A stretch of 29,028 nucleotides of DNA from CAZPYD01 sp964590835. Lineage in GTDB: Bacteria > Patescibacteriota > Minisyncoccia > JAHISW01 > Tagabacteraceae. Both the position numbers and the translations under genes were made by a program. Location of the stretch: the NCBI GenBank assembly GCA_964590835.1, contig CAZPYD010000007.1:1-29028 (forward strand), read 5' to 3'. Positions 1 through 6,359 of the stretch are shown piece after piece. The notes beneath the pieces were generated by a model. The model did no database searches and was not told where the DNA came from. It was given only the letters and a program-made list of their open reading frames with translations. Position 1 is the first letter of the stretch. Each line of letters opens with the position of its first letter.

Positions 1-33
1 CAGAGATAACAACACAGCATGAGGATCGGATTA

Positions 34-61
34 AAAAATTTTTGATTTGGGGAGGGGTTTA
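34..61. repeat. 28-nt dispersed repeat, copy 1
   Basis: These 28 bases (AAAAA, TTTTT, then GATTTGGGGAGGGG and TTTA) recur exactly at 20940-20967. Here the copy lies just beyond the 3' end of the minus-strand HAD gene. Its G-rich half can also pair with the AAACCCCT at 69-76, giving a small hairpin at that gene's end. At the second site the matching left arm is present and a larger hairpin forms. The role is unknown. Confidence 0.75.
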
Positions 62-74
62 TAGCAACAAACCC

Positions 75-854
75 CTACTTAGACTCAAAATATTTAAGCA
101 AAAACTCGGCAACGATTTCTCCGCCGAGTTTTTCTGGTGTACGCTCTACCATGTATTCCCCTTCTACTCTTTCCGGATTCACAGTTACACCTTTGCCTAC
201 CTGAAGCATTTCTGCATCGTTAAAATTATTACCAGTAGTCATAATTTGCTTCGGTTCAATTTCCAAAGTTTCGGCTAGATTTTTTATAGCGACACCTTTT
301 GTCGTTTTTTTACTACCAATATCATAACCCTCATTTGTCCAAAGACAATAAAAATCATCGCCAGCAATATCTTTTACTATTTTAGATATTTCTTCCATTT
401 CCTCACAATGAACAGTGAGAATAAAAAGTTTTGGCTCAAAACCACGAATCCTCTTATCACTAGCAACTATCATTTCTTTTATTTTTTCTTTTATATCGCG
501 AAGCTTATTAAAATAATCATTTGTATATTCTGGATGAATAATTTTATTATTTACCAAAGTAATGTTGCCATTTTCAGCCTGCAGCGAAACACGACTATCA
601 AAAATAGAATTAACTAAACTTTTTAAATACAAAATATTTCTACCTGAAGAAAAATTAAGCCCAATGTATTTTTTAAGCTTTCTTAAGGTCTCCATAAACT
701 CTAGAGTAGGTCTTTGTGATTTCATATACAATTCCGTACCAACAACATTTTCTTTTATCTCAGTCCCCACAGGAACAATCACACCATCTATATCAAAAGT
801 GACCACTTTTAGGGAGTCTAATTCTTCTTTTGTAATTTCTCCTAGATTTTTCAT
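75..854 (-). CDS. HAD-superfamily (Cof/HAD-IIB-like) phosphatase
   Basis: A 259-residue cytosolic phosphohydrolase of the haloacid dehalogenase superfamily. Motif I is DIDGVIVP with the nucleophile/acid pair Asp21 and Asp23. Motif II is the Ser in NFSSGRN (about 69), motif III is Lys186 in KTTKGVA, and motif IV is TGNNFND (207-213). The cap insertion between motifs II and III is of the IIB type found in Cof-like, sucrose-phosphate and mannosyl-phosphoglycerate phosphatases, so a sugar phosphate is a plausible substrate, but the sequence does not identify it. Motif IV reads TGNNFND rather than the common GDGxND. A longer open frame reaches 920 but would run into ychF; the ATG at 854 fits the family start and sits 7 bases after an extended -10 box. 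Divergent from ychF. Family call firm, substrate unknown. Confidence 0.85.
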   Translation of the reverse strand: MKNLGEITKEELDSLKVVTFDIDGVIVPVGTEIKENVVGTELYMKSQRPTLEFMETLRKLKKYIGLNFSSGRNILYLKSLVNSIFDSRVSLQAENGNITLVNNKIIHPEYTNDYFNKLRDIKEKIKEMIVASDKRIRGFEPKLFILTVHCEEMEEISKIVKDIAGDDFYCLWTNEGYDIGSKKTTKGVAIKNLAETLEIEPKQIMTTGNNFNDAEMLQVGKGVTVNPERVEGEYMVERTPEKLGGEIVAEFLLKYFESK

Positions 855-861
855 AATTTTT

Positions 862-870
862 ATTATATCA
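862..870 (-). promoter_or_regulatory. extended -10 promoter of the HAD gene
   Basis: On the minus strand this reads TGATATAAT, a perfect extended -10 (TGnTATAAT). The HAD start codon begins 7 bases downstream, where transcription would normally start, so the mRNA should be leaderless or nearly so. No good -35 is visible, as is usual for extended -10 promoters. The box lies entirely within the 23 bases separating the HAD and ychF start codons. Confidence 0.5.
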
Positions 871-877
871 TACCAAC

Positions 878-1942
878 ATGAAAATCGGTATTGTAGGCCT
901 ACCAAATGTAGGAAAATCAACGCTTTTTAAAGCACTTACAAAAATACAGGTAGATATAAACAACTACCCGTTTTGTACTATTGAGCCAAACACAGGCATC
1001 GTGGAGGTGCCCGACGAACGAGTAGATAAGCTGACAGAGCTTTCAAATTCTGCAAAAAAACTTTACGCCACAGTAGAGTTTGTTGACATTGCGGGTATTA
1101 TTGAAGGTGCTGCCGAAGGACAGGGTTTGGGCAACAAATTTCTACACAATATCCGCGAGGTGGATGCCATCGCTCAAGTGGTGAGAGTTTTTGAAAATGA
1201 CAACATCACTCACACCGCAGGCAAAATCGACCCTAAAAGAGATGTAGAAATAATCAACACCGAACTTATTTTGGCCGATATGGAAACCATACAAAAAAGA
1301 ATCCCTAAACTGGAAAAGGAAGCCAGAGCCCAAGACAAAGAAGCTATTAAAAAGCTGGAGATTATTAAAAATCTTGAAAAAATTTTAAACGAAAGCAATA
1401 TAGAAAAAATAAAAGAATTTGTAGATTCCTTAGGTGAGGATTTTGATTTAATAAAAGATCTACACCTGCTTTCTTTCAAACCAGTTATTTATGTTTTTAA
1501 TACCGGTAACCCGGAAAATATTAAAAACGATCTTAAAAAGTTTAAATTAGATATTCCTGAAAAAAAATATATAGCATTAGATATAAAAACCGAAGAAGAT
1601 CTTCTAGAGCTATCCAATGAAGAACAGCAAGAACTGGAATTAAAATCACATTTATCCGGGCTTATTCAAAAAAGTTACGAGTTGCTAGGGCTTATGACAT
1701 TTCTTACAACCGGCGAAACTGAAACTCGAGCATGGACGGCACCTATCGCAGCCACTGCTCCACGCGCAGGACGCGCCATCCATGGTGACTTTGAAACTAA
1801 ATTTATCCGCGCCGATATAATATCCTATAAAAATCTAATAGAAGCTGGTTCACTCGCCACAGCTCGCGAACAAGGTCTTGTGAAAACCGTCGGCAAAGAC
1901 CATATCGTCCAAGACGGCGACGTAATAGAATTTAGAATATAA
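878..1942 (+). CDS. ychF: redox-regulated ATPase/GTPase YchF (Obg family)
   Basis: A 354-residue translation-associated P-loop NTPase, normal for the family. The P-loop GLPNVGKST lies at residues 7-15 and the switch II motif DIAGIIEGAAEGQGLGN at 70-86. The usual coiled-coil insertion spans about 125-200. The G4 position reads NTGNPE (near 208) where many family members have a motif ending in E, consistent with the relaxed base specificity of YchF, which often prefers ATP. The C-terminal TGS domain is clear (WTAPIAATAPRAGRAIHGDF, then IVQDGDVIEF at the end). YchF binds ribosomes and is linked to stress responses. There is no SD, and only 23 bases separate its ATG from the divergent HAD start. 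A hairpin terminator follows the stop. Confidence 0.96.
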   Translation: MKIGIVGLPNVGKSTLFKALTKIQVDINNYPFCTIEPNTGIVEVPDERVDKLTELSNSAKKLYATVEFVDIAGIIEGAAEGQGLGNKFLHNIREVDAIAQVVRVFENDNITHTAGKIDPKRDVEIINTELILADMETIQKRIPKLEKEARAQDKEAIKKLEIIKNLEKILNESNIEKIKEFVDSLGEDFDLIKDLHLLSFKPVIYVFNTGNPENIKNDLKKFKLDIPEKKYIALDIKTEEDLLELSNEEQQELELKSHLSGLIQKSYELLGLMTFLTTGETETRAWTAPIAATAPRAGRAIHGDFETKFIRADIISYKNLIEAGSLATAREQGLVKTVGKDHIVQDGDVIEFRI

Positions 1943-1970
1943 AAAGCGCCGGCGAAGCCGACGCTTTTTT
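1941..1970. terminator. bidirectional terminator between ychF and the NUDIX gene
   Basis: The stem is AAAAAGCG-C-CGGC, a GAA loop, then GCCG-A-CGCTTTTTT, with one internal mismatch and T-runs on both strands. It overlaps the ychF stop codon and ends 5 bases before the stop of the convergent NUDIX gene, so it can serve both. Confidence 0.85.
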
Positions 1971-1974
1971 GTTT

Positions 1975-2487
1975 TTATTCCCAAGAATCAACAAAAGTTA
2001 TTTCTACGGGAGAGAGTAGTTTTTTTTGATAAGGGCCGAGCCTTGCTTTAACTTTCATCTTCTGACCAGCTAAGGCAGCTGGCAACCAATATGAATCAGC
2101 TGGCATCATTCTTTCAACCGGCAAATAATCTATCCTAAACCAAGTCGGGTTTATCATTTCATTTTTACTTTTTGCCCTGCCTTCCCATTTCTTAACCAAG
2201 AAAAAATGAACTTTACAAATAAAAGTAGTTCCATCAGTTTTTGTATTATGAAAATCAACTTCTGCTATCTTTTTAAGATCCTCAGTTAAGGCAACTACAT
2301 TTTTACCAGACTCTTCAAATAATTCTCTTATTGCACACTCTTCCGGAGTTTCTCCAGGCTCAATCCCCCCACCATATCCATTCCAGCAATCTTTACCAAT
2401 CTTATCAGTCTTAAAAGCCAAAAGTATCTTCCCGTCTTCGTAAAGAAAACAAACTGAGGCATCATACAAAACTTTCTCTTCTCTCAT
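1975..2487 (-). CDS. NUDIX hydrolase, MTH1/MutT-like (oxidised purine dNTP pool cleaner)
   Basis: A 170-residue Nudix hydrolase. The Nudix box reads GGGIEPGETPEECAIRELFE followed by ESG, matching GX5EX7REUXEEXGU. It is preceded by CWNGYGGG, like the WNGFGGK of MTH1. The C-terminal MMPADSYWLP resembles the MTH1 segment that closes the purine pocket. This suggests hydrolysis of 8-oxo-dGTP or related oxidised purine nucleotides, preventing mutagenic incorporation; substrate specificity is inferred from similarity only. The start has a moderate SD (AAGGA, 6 bases upstream). It is convergent with ychF and shares its terminator. The 159-base spacer upstream carries one REP palindrome and no other gene. 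Confidence 0.88.
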   Translation of the reverse strand: MREEKVLYDASVCFLYEDGKILLAFKTDKIGKDCWNGYGGGIEPGETPEECAIRELFEESGKNVVALTEDLKKIAEVDFHNTKTDGTTFICKVHFFLVKKWEGRAKSKNEMINPTWFRIDYLPVERMMPADSYWLPAALAGQKMKVKARLGPYQKKLLSPVEITFVDSWE

Positions 2488-2596
2488 TTTTCTTCTTCCT
2501 TATTTATCTATCAATGTTCTTAAGCTCTCTTGATATAATCATAAGATAAATCAAAAAAATTACAAAACCACAGTCCTTTTTTTGTTTGTGGATATC

Positions 2597-2629
2597 GCAT
2601 CTGTTGGATATCCGATATCCAACAGATGC
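2597..2629. repeat. REP palindrome, copy 1 (downstream of the transposase)
   Basis: A perfect palindrome with 16-base arms (GCATCTGTTGGATATC and its complement) around a single C. It lies 17 bases beyond the transposase stop codon. The core TCTGTTGGAYATC is shared with the copies at 3100-3126 and 3337-3367. No T-run follows, so it is not a simple terminator. Confidence 0.9.
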
Positions 2630-2646
2630 CATGTCAACCCCTCTCA

Positions 2647-3309
2647 CTACTCTATTATAAATTCTCTTATTTCTTCAAAAGTATTTTTTGCTTTATTTTT
2701 ATTTCTCTGACAACTTTTCAAGAATTCATCATGTTTATCAAAGTTTTTGCAATTCGTCCATCTGTAATCTTCCAAAAATTGCTTCGCTTTTCGCCAATCT
2801 TTTAATCCATTCTCTTTCCATCCCAACTCGAATAAATCTAAAGGGTTCATATAAATATATTGCATCAAGTAATTTAAATATTCATCTCTATCAATTAAAA
2901 TGGCTTTAAACTTTCCTTGAAACAAAACACCACTTCTTTCATATTTTTCATTAAAATATTTTGTATATCCGATTCCCAACTTTTGCATAAAACTAGAAAT
3001 TCCACCGTCTTCTAGTTGCTCAAAAATCAAATGAAAATGATTAGGCATTAAACAAGAACAATGAATTTTAACCAACGGCTCCCTGTCTTTCTCATCAATT
3101 CTGTTGGACATCGGATATCCAACAGATATACCGTTACTTTCTTTTTTTATAAGACGGTGTAAATTAACCGATGAATTCTTGTCATTGAAATCTCTTAATC
3201 CATAAAGAAACCTGCTATAATCTTTATTTTCCATGTAAACCTTTCGCTTATCCACTCCGCGATTAAAAACATGATAAAAATGATTATTTATAAATTGTGG
3301 TCTTTTCAT
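2647..3309 (-). CDS. REP-associated tyrosine transposase (RAYT, Y1/HUH family)
   Basis: A 220-residue single-strand HUH nuclease of the IS200/RAYT group, enzymes that cut and join REP hairpins and are usually domesticated. Seen: the N-terminal FYHVFNRGVDKRKVY signature (11-25), the HUH pair in CLMPNHFHLIF (His91, His93), the tyrosine region GYTKYFN (114-120), the GVLFQGKFKAI block (128-138) and YLNYLMQYIYMNPL (144-157). The start is set at the ATG at 3309, where the family begins; an open extension to 3522 would cross a REP and the rpsF start. Palindromes lie just downstream, just upstream and inside the gene. The internal one is in frame and codes for SVGYPMSNR (62-70), in the variable segment before the HUH block. 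The reading frame and all catalytic motifs are intact, so it is probably functional. Confidence 0.92.
   Translation of the reverse strand: MKRPQFINNHFYHVFNRGVDKRKVYMENKDYSRFLYGLRDFNDKNSSVNLHRLIKKESNGISVGYPMSNRIDEKDREPLVKIHCSCLMPNHFHLIFEQLEDGGISSFMQKLGIGYTKYFNEKYERSGVLFQGKFKAILIDRDEYLNYLMQYIYMNPLDLFELGWKENGLKDWRKAKQFLEDYRWTNCKNFDKHDEFLKSCQRNKNKAKNTFEEIREFIIE
3100..3126. repeat. REP palindrome, copy 2, inside the transposase gene
   Basis: A 27-base near-perfect palindrome, 13-base arms around one G with a single mismatch. It has the same core (TCTGTTGGACATC / GATATCCAACAGA) as the flanking copies. Read on the minus strand it corresponds exactly to nine codons of the transposase, SVGYPMSNR, without disturbing the frame. 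Confidence 0.9.
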
Positions 3310-3336
3310 AATACTTTTATTATACACAAAATTTCT

Positions 3337-3367
3337 TATCTGTTGGACATCCGATGTCCAACAGATA
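3337..3367. repeat. REP palindrome, copy 3 (upstream of the transposase)
   Basis: A perfect palindrome with 15-base arms (TATCTGTTGGACATC and its complement) around one C, 27 bases upstream of the transposase start codon. Together with copy 1 it brackets the gene, the arrangement expected of a RAYT/REP unit. It may also form a hairpin in the transposase mRNA leader. Confidence 0.9.
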
Positions 3368-3506
3368 CATTTACTCTTTACTATTACTATCAACAATTCC
3401 CTGTTTCTCAGATATATACTGTTGCATAATTTTGGAAAAGTGGTAATATAGGCATATATAAAAATAGACCTATTCTCAAATAATTTATTAAAAAAAATAA
3501 GCAGAA

Positions 3507-3992
3507 ATGATAAAAGAAACAAACTTATATGAAATTGGATATTTACTAAAAGAAGACCTCAAAGAAGAGGAAATTTTAGCTTTTTCAGAAAAATTTAGAA
3601 ACATTATTACAAAAAATGGTGGATTGATTATTACGGAAGGCAAAATCAAAAAAGAAACCTTGGCCTACCCTATTAAAAAAGAAATAAACGCCTTATTTAA
3701 CTGGGTAAAATTTTCCATTTCAACAGACAAATCAATACTTAATAAAATTAAAAAACATTTAGATACTCAATCGGAAATTTTGAGATTTCTTACTATAAAA
3801 ACCGAAGAAGAACAACAAAAACCAATAATATTCAAAAAACGACCTGCCGCTAAAAAGATAGACGAAGTAACTAAAGAAATCACCGAAACAAACGAAAAAA
3901 TTCTAAAAAAAGAAGAGATAGACACCACTAAAAGCAAAGTAAAAGAAGAAGAAATAGATAAAGAAATAGAAGAACTTTTAGGTAAAAATTAA
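3507..3992 (+). CDS. rpsF: small ribosomal subunit protein bS6
   Basis: A 161-residue protein. The first ~100 residues match bS6: ETNLYEIGYLLKEDL, a basic IKKETLAYPIKKE strand, then ILRFLTIK. bS6 binds bS18 on the 30S platform. The last ~60 residues are a Lys/Glu-rich low-complexity tail ending EEIDKEIEELLGKN, longer than in model bacteria. First gene of rpsF-ssb-rpsR, a widely conserved order. Only a poor SD precedes it. The divergent transposase and its REP lie upstream. The 100-base gap to ssb contains a strong hairpin. Confidence 0.93.
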   Translation: MIKETNLYEIGYLLKEDLKEEEILAFSEKFRNIITKNGGLIITEGKIKKETLAYPIKKEINALFNWVKFSISTDKSILNKIKKHLDTQSEILRFLTIKTEEEQQKPIIFKKRPAAKKIDEVTKEITETNEKILKKEEIDTTKSKVKEEEIDKEIEELLGKN

Positions 3993-4011
3993 AAAATTTA
4001 AATTATTGTTG

Positions 4012-4043
4012 CACAGTTTTCATCCTATCGGATTCAAACTGTG
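4012..4043 (+). promoter_or_regulatory. hairpin between rpsF and ssb
   Basis: CACAGTTT and AAACTGTG form an 8-base stem, and within it ATCC pairs with GGAT around TATC. The 32-base structure is not followed by a T-run, so it is not a classic terminator. In many bacteria the bS6:bS18 complex controls its own mRNA through a hairpin, usually in the rpsF leader. Whether this internal hairpin does that, or is a processing or attenuation site, is inference. Confidence 0.5.
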
Positions 4044-4092
4044 TACTCAAAAATTATAGTCGTTCATTATTATTCACTCCTTAATTTTTGGT

Positions 4093-4554
4093 ATGAATTT
4101 AAACAAAGCTTTTATTATAGGGAATTTAACAAGAGACCCCGAGCTTCGCTCACTTCCATCAGGAAGTAATGTTGCATCATTTGGGTTAGCAACAAACAGA
4201 ATTTGGATAGATTCTTCTGGACAAAAACAACAAGATACACAATTCCACAATGTAGTAACATTTGGAAAACAAGCAGAAACTGTTAGCCAATATCTTAAAA
4301 AAGGAAGTATGGCTCTAATAGAAGGCCGAATTCAAACAAGAAGTTGGGAAGCTCAAGATGGATCAAAAAGATACCGAACAGAAATAGTAGCAGAAAGAAT
4401 CCAGTTTGGCCCTAAAAGAGTCGGTACTGATAATAACAACTTTAATAACCAAGAAGACAAACAGCAAACAACACCAAAAACAGAAAAGAAAGAGTCATTA
4501 GATACCATCGAATACCCAGAAGAAAATAATAATCCAGAAGATATACCATTTTAA
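4093..4554 (+). CDS. ssb: single-stranded DNA-binding protein
   Basis: A 153-residue SSB with one N-terminal OB fold (about 1-110): MNLNKAFIIGNLTRDPELR, the aromatic DNA-contact segments, and LKKGSMALIEGRIQTRSW. A disordered Asn/Gln/Lys-rich linker follows. The C-terminal acidic tip ends EDIPF, the canonical DDIPF-type peptide that recruits repair and replication partners. It should form a homotetramer coating ssDNA. Its place between rpsF and rpsR is conserved in many bacteria. No SD is apparent. Confidence 0.96.
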   Translation: MNLNKAFIIGNLTRDPELRSLPSGSNVASFGLATNRIWIDSSGQKQQDTQFHNVVTFGKQAETVSQYLKKGSMALIEGRIQTRSWEAQDGSKRYRTEIVAERIQFGPKRVGTDNNNFNNQEDKQQTTPKTEKKESLDTIEYPEENNNPEDIPF

Positions 4555-4582
4555 TAATTTAAAGGGATTAACACACAGGGTT

Positions 4583-4634
4583 TAGCGTTTAGTAAATTAA
4601 CAACTAAATCCTGAGTCCTAAATCCTAAACGCTA
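4583..4634. repeat. intergenic word tract with 10-bp stem (ssb-rpsR)
   Basis: TAGCGTTTAG at 4583-4592 is exactly complementary to CTAAACGCTA at 4625-4634. The space between is filled with repeats of CTAAATCCTGAGTCCTAAATCCT. The tract stops 5 bases before the rpsR start codon, so it would form a long hairpin at the ribosome site of rpsR. It is one of several word tracts in this window, each with its own word. Confidence 0.7.
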
Positions 4635-4639
4635 TCAAT

Positions 4640-4840
4640 ATGAAACAATGTTTTTTTTGCACAAATAATATAAAAAAAGTTGACTACAAAGAGATTAATA
4701 CTCTTAAAAATTTTACTGATACTCAAGGTAAAATAATCCCGAAAAGACAATCTAATCTTTGTGTTAAACACCAAAAAAGAGTCACTTGGGCTATCAAGCG
4801 AGCTCGTTTTTTGGCGTTATTGCCTTTCGTTAAAGAATAA
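4640..4840 (+). CDS. rpsR: small ribosomal subunit protein bS18
   Basis: A 66-residue bS18. Cys4 and Cys7 (CFFC) plus NLCVKHQK supply a possible zinc-binding Cys/Cys/Cys/His set, a C+ type bS18. The basic core KRVTWAIKRARFLALLPF is the 16S rRNA-binding signature. bS18 partners bS6 on the 30S platform, and the two are encoded together here. No SD is present; the start lies directly after a word tract able to form a hairpin. Confidence 0.96.
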   Translation: MKQCFFCTNNIKKVDYKEINTLKNFTDTQGKIIPKRQSNLCVKHQKRVTWAIKRARFLALLPFVKE

Positions 4841-4854
4841 TTTTTAGAATCTAT

Positions 4855-5862
4855 TTAAGTAAGGGAGAGTTCTTTTTTTATTTTCTTAGCAATCTCTTTA
4901 GCTACGCTAGAGTTTTCTTTTAGAAAAGCTCTAGCTTTTTCATATCCCACCCCTATTTTAGTATCTCCATAAGAATAAGAGGCTCCAGCTTTTCTAACAA
5001 CCCCATATTTTTCTCCAAGATTCAAAAGTTCACCTGTTTTAGAAATACCCTCATTATAAATAAGATCAAACTCAGCAATCCTAAAGGGAGCTGCTGTTTT
5101 ATTTTTTACAACCTTAGCCTTTGTTCTATTTCCAATAATCTCATCTCCTTTTTTTATTTGCGCTATCCTTCTTACATCAAGTCTTACAGAAGAATAAAAC
5201 TTAAGTGCCTTACCACCAGGAGTTGTTTCTGGACTACCAAACATTACACCAATCTTCATTCTAATTTGATTTATAAAAATAATTACTGTTTTAGATTTTG
5301 CTGAAATGGCAGTAAGCTTTCTAAGTGCCTGCGACATTAATCTAGCCTGAAGACCAATATGTCTATCGCCCATATCCCCTTCTATTTCAGCTTGCGGGGT
5401 CAATGCGGCTACAGAATCAATCACAATTACATCCACTTTACCCGAACGAACCAAGCTCTCTGTGATTTCCAGGGCTTGCTCCCCAGTATCAGGCTGCGAT
5501 ATCAAAAGATCTTTTACTTTCACTCCAAGCTTTTTGGAATACTCTGCATCAAGCGCATGCTCTGCATCTACAAAAGCACACAAACCACCTTTCTTTTGAG
5601 CTTCTGCTACCACATGCAAAGCCAAAGTTGTTTTACCAGAAGATTCGGGACCATAAACTTCAACTACTCTACCTCGCGGAAAACCTCCAACACCCAAAGC
5701 AGCATCCAATGCCAAAGAACCTGTAGGCACAACATCCACATTTACTTTTGGTATTTCACCAAGCTTCATTATAGAACCTTCACCATACTTGGATTTAATA
5801 CCTTCGATAACATTCACCAAATCATCTCCCATTTCTTTTTTTATATTTTTTTTCTTAGCCAT
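4855..5862 (-). CDS. recA: recombinase RecA
   Basis: A 335-residue RecA, which forms ATP-dependent filaments on ssDNA for homologous pairing and repair. Walker A is GPESSGKTT (71-79). Also seen are EHALDAEYSKKLGV, the Walker B strand VDVIVIDSVAALTP, the L1/L2 region with FINQIRMKIGVMFGSPETTP, and the C-terminal core ending KIKKELSLT. The usual acidic C-terminal tail of proteobacterial RecA is absent. It converges on rpsR with a 14-base gap. Immediately upstream of the ATG is an inverted-repeat element (5863-6000), which must carry or displace its promoter. Confidence 0.98.
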   Translation of the reverse strand: MAKKKNIKKEMGDDLVNVIEGIKSKYGEGSIMKLGEIPKVNVDVVPTGSLALDAALGVGGFPRGRVVEVYGPESSGKTTLALHVVAEAQKKGGLCAFVDAEHALDAEYSKKLGVKVKDLLISQPDTGEQALEITESLVRSGKVDVIVIDSVAALTPQAEIEGDMGDRHIGLQARLMSQALRKLTAISAKSKTVIIFINQIRMKIGVMFGSPETTPGGKALKFYSSVRLDVRRIAQIKKGDEIIGNRTKAKVVKNKTAAPFRIAEFDLIYNEGISKTGELLNLGEKYGVVRKAGASYSYGDTKIGVGYEKARAFLKENSSVAKEIAKKIKKELSLT

Positions 5863-6000
5863 ACCCAGTAGTATTCAAATTTAATATTAATATTTAATAA
5901 TTTCTTTTTTTGTTTTTATAGTCTACTATAACTTACACCTTTCCCAACAATACTCCTCTTGCTTGGCTCCGCCAAGCTTATTAAATTTGTACTACTGGGC
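5863..6000. repeat. 138-bp element bounded by CCCAGTAGTA inverted repeats, upstream of recA
   Basis: The left end ACCCAGTAGTA-TTCAAATTTA (5863-5883) and right end TAAATTTGTACTACTGGGC (5982-6000) are inverted copies, differing by a two-base insertion and an end base. Inside is a GCTTGGC/GCCAAGC hairpin (5961-5977) and A+T-rich DNA with no ORF. The same end sequences occur as a compact inverted repeat at 20998-21049, before lepB. It could be a small non-autonomous mobile element or a long-stem leader structure. It contains all the DNA available for a recA promoter. Confidence 0.6.
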
Positions 6001-6003
6001 ATA

Positions 6004-6357
6004 TTATTTTACTGTTACTTCTAATTTTTTATAAACCTCTCTATTAAACTTGTCTCTGGCAATTAGCTCTATAATATTATAACCTCTTGCCAAAATTAAA
6101 TTTTTATTAAAATTTCCAAAACTATCAATAAGAATCACTTGATCATTAATGAGTAAAGCTACCACATTAGAGGCAACACCATTTACTAACACAAATGAAT
6201 CGGTCAATGTTTGTCCATTTATGGGGTTATCTATTTTTAATTGCGGACCCAACAAAAAAACCTTTGATTGATTAAAAAAATAAACGGCCAACAAAATCAC
6301 AACAACAAACACTACGGAAAATTTTATATATAACAAAAAACGAGACTGCATAATCAA
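6004..6357 (-). CDS. one-TM membrane-anchored protein with a bacterial Ig-like domain
   Basis: 117 residues. A hydrophobic segment at about 10-28 (YIKFSVVFVVVILLAVYFF) is followed by an extracytoplasmic domain beginning IDNPINGQTLTDSFVLVNG and ending REVYKKLEVTVK. Its strand pattern (P.nG....d..v.v.G.a......l.iN...i..d..G.F......l..G.N.i...A.D) matches Ig-like folds of bacterial surface proteins, and similar small proteins sit beside ftsK in related genomes. It starts 2 bases after the ftsK stop codon, so it is cotranscribed and possibly translationally coupled. A second ATG at 6351 is an alternative start. A role at the division site or envelope is inferred from context only. Confidence 0.7.
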   Translation of the reverse strand: MIMQSRFLLYIKFSVVFVVVILLAVYFFNQSKVFLLGPQLKIDNPINGQTLTDSFVLVNGVASNVVALLINDQVILIDSFGNFNKNLILARGYNIIELIARDKFNREVYKKLEVTVK

Positions 6358-6359
6358 AA

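Noticed and set aside
2597..3367. Complete insertion sequence with terminal inverted repeats
   Set aside because: The palindromes are each self-complementary hairpins rather than a pair of terminal repeats, and the protein is RAYT-like, not a DDE transposase.
3310..3522. 71-residue N-terminal extension of the transposase frame
   Set aside because: It runs through a REP palindrome and into rpsF, and family members begin at the MKRPQFINNHFYH position.
5359..5871. Plus-strand 170-codon frame
   Set aside because: Antisense to recA, whose motifs are complete.
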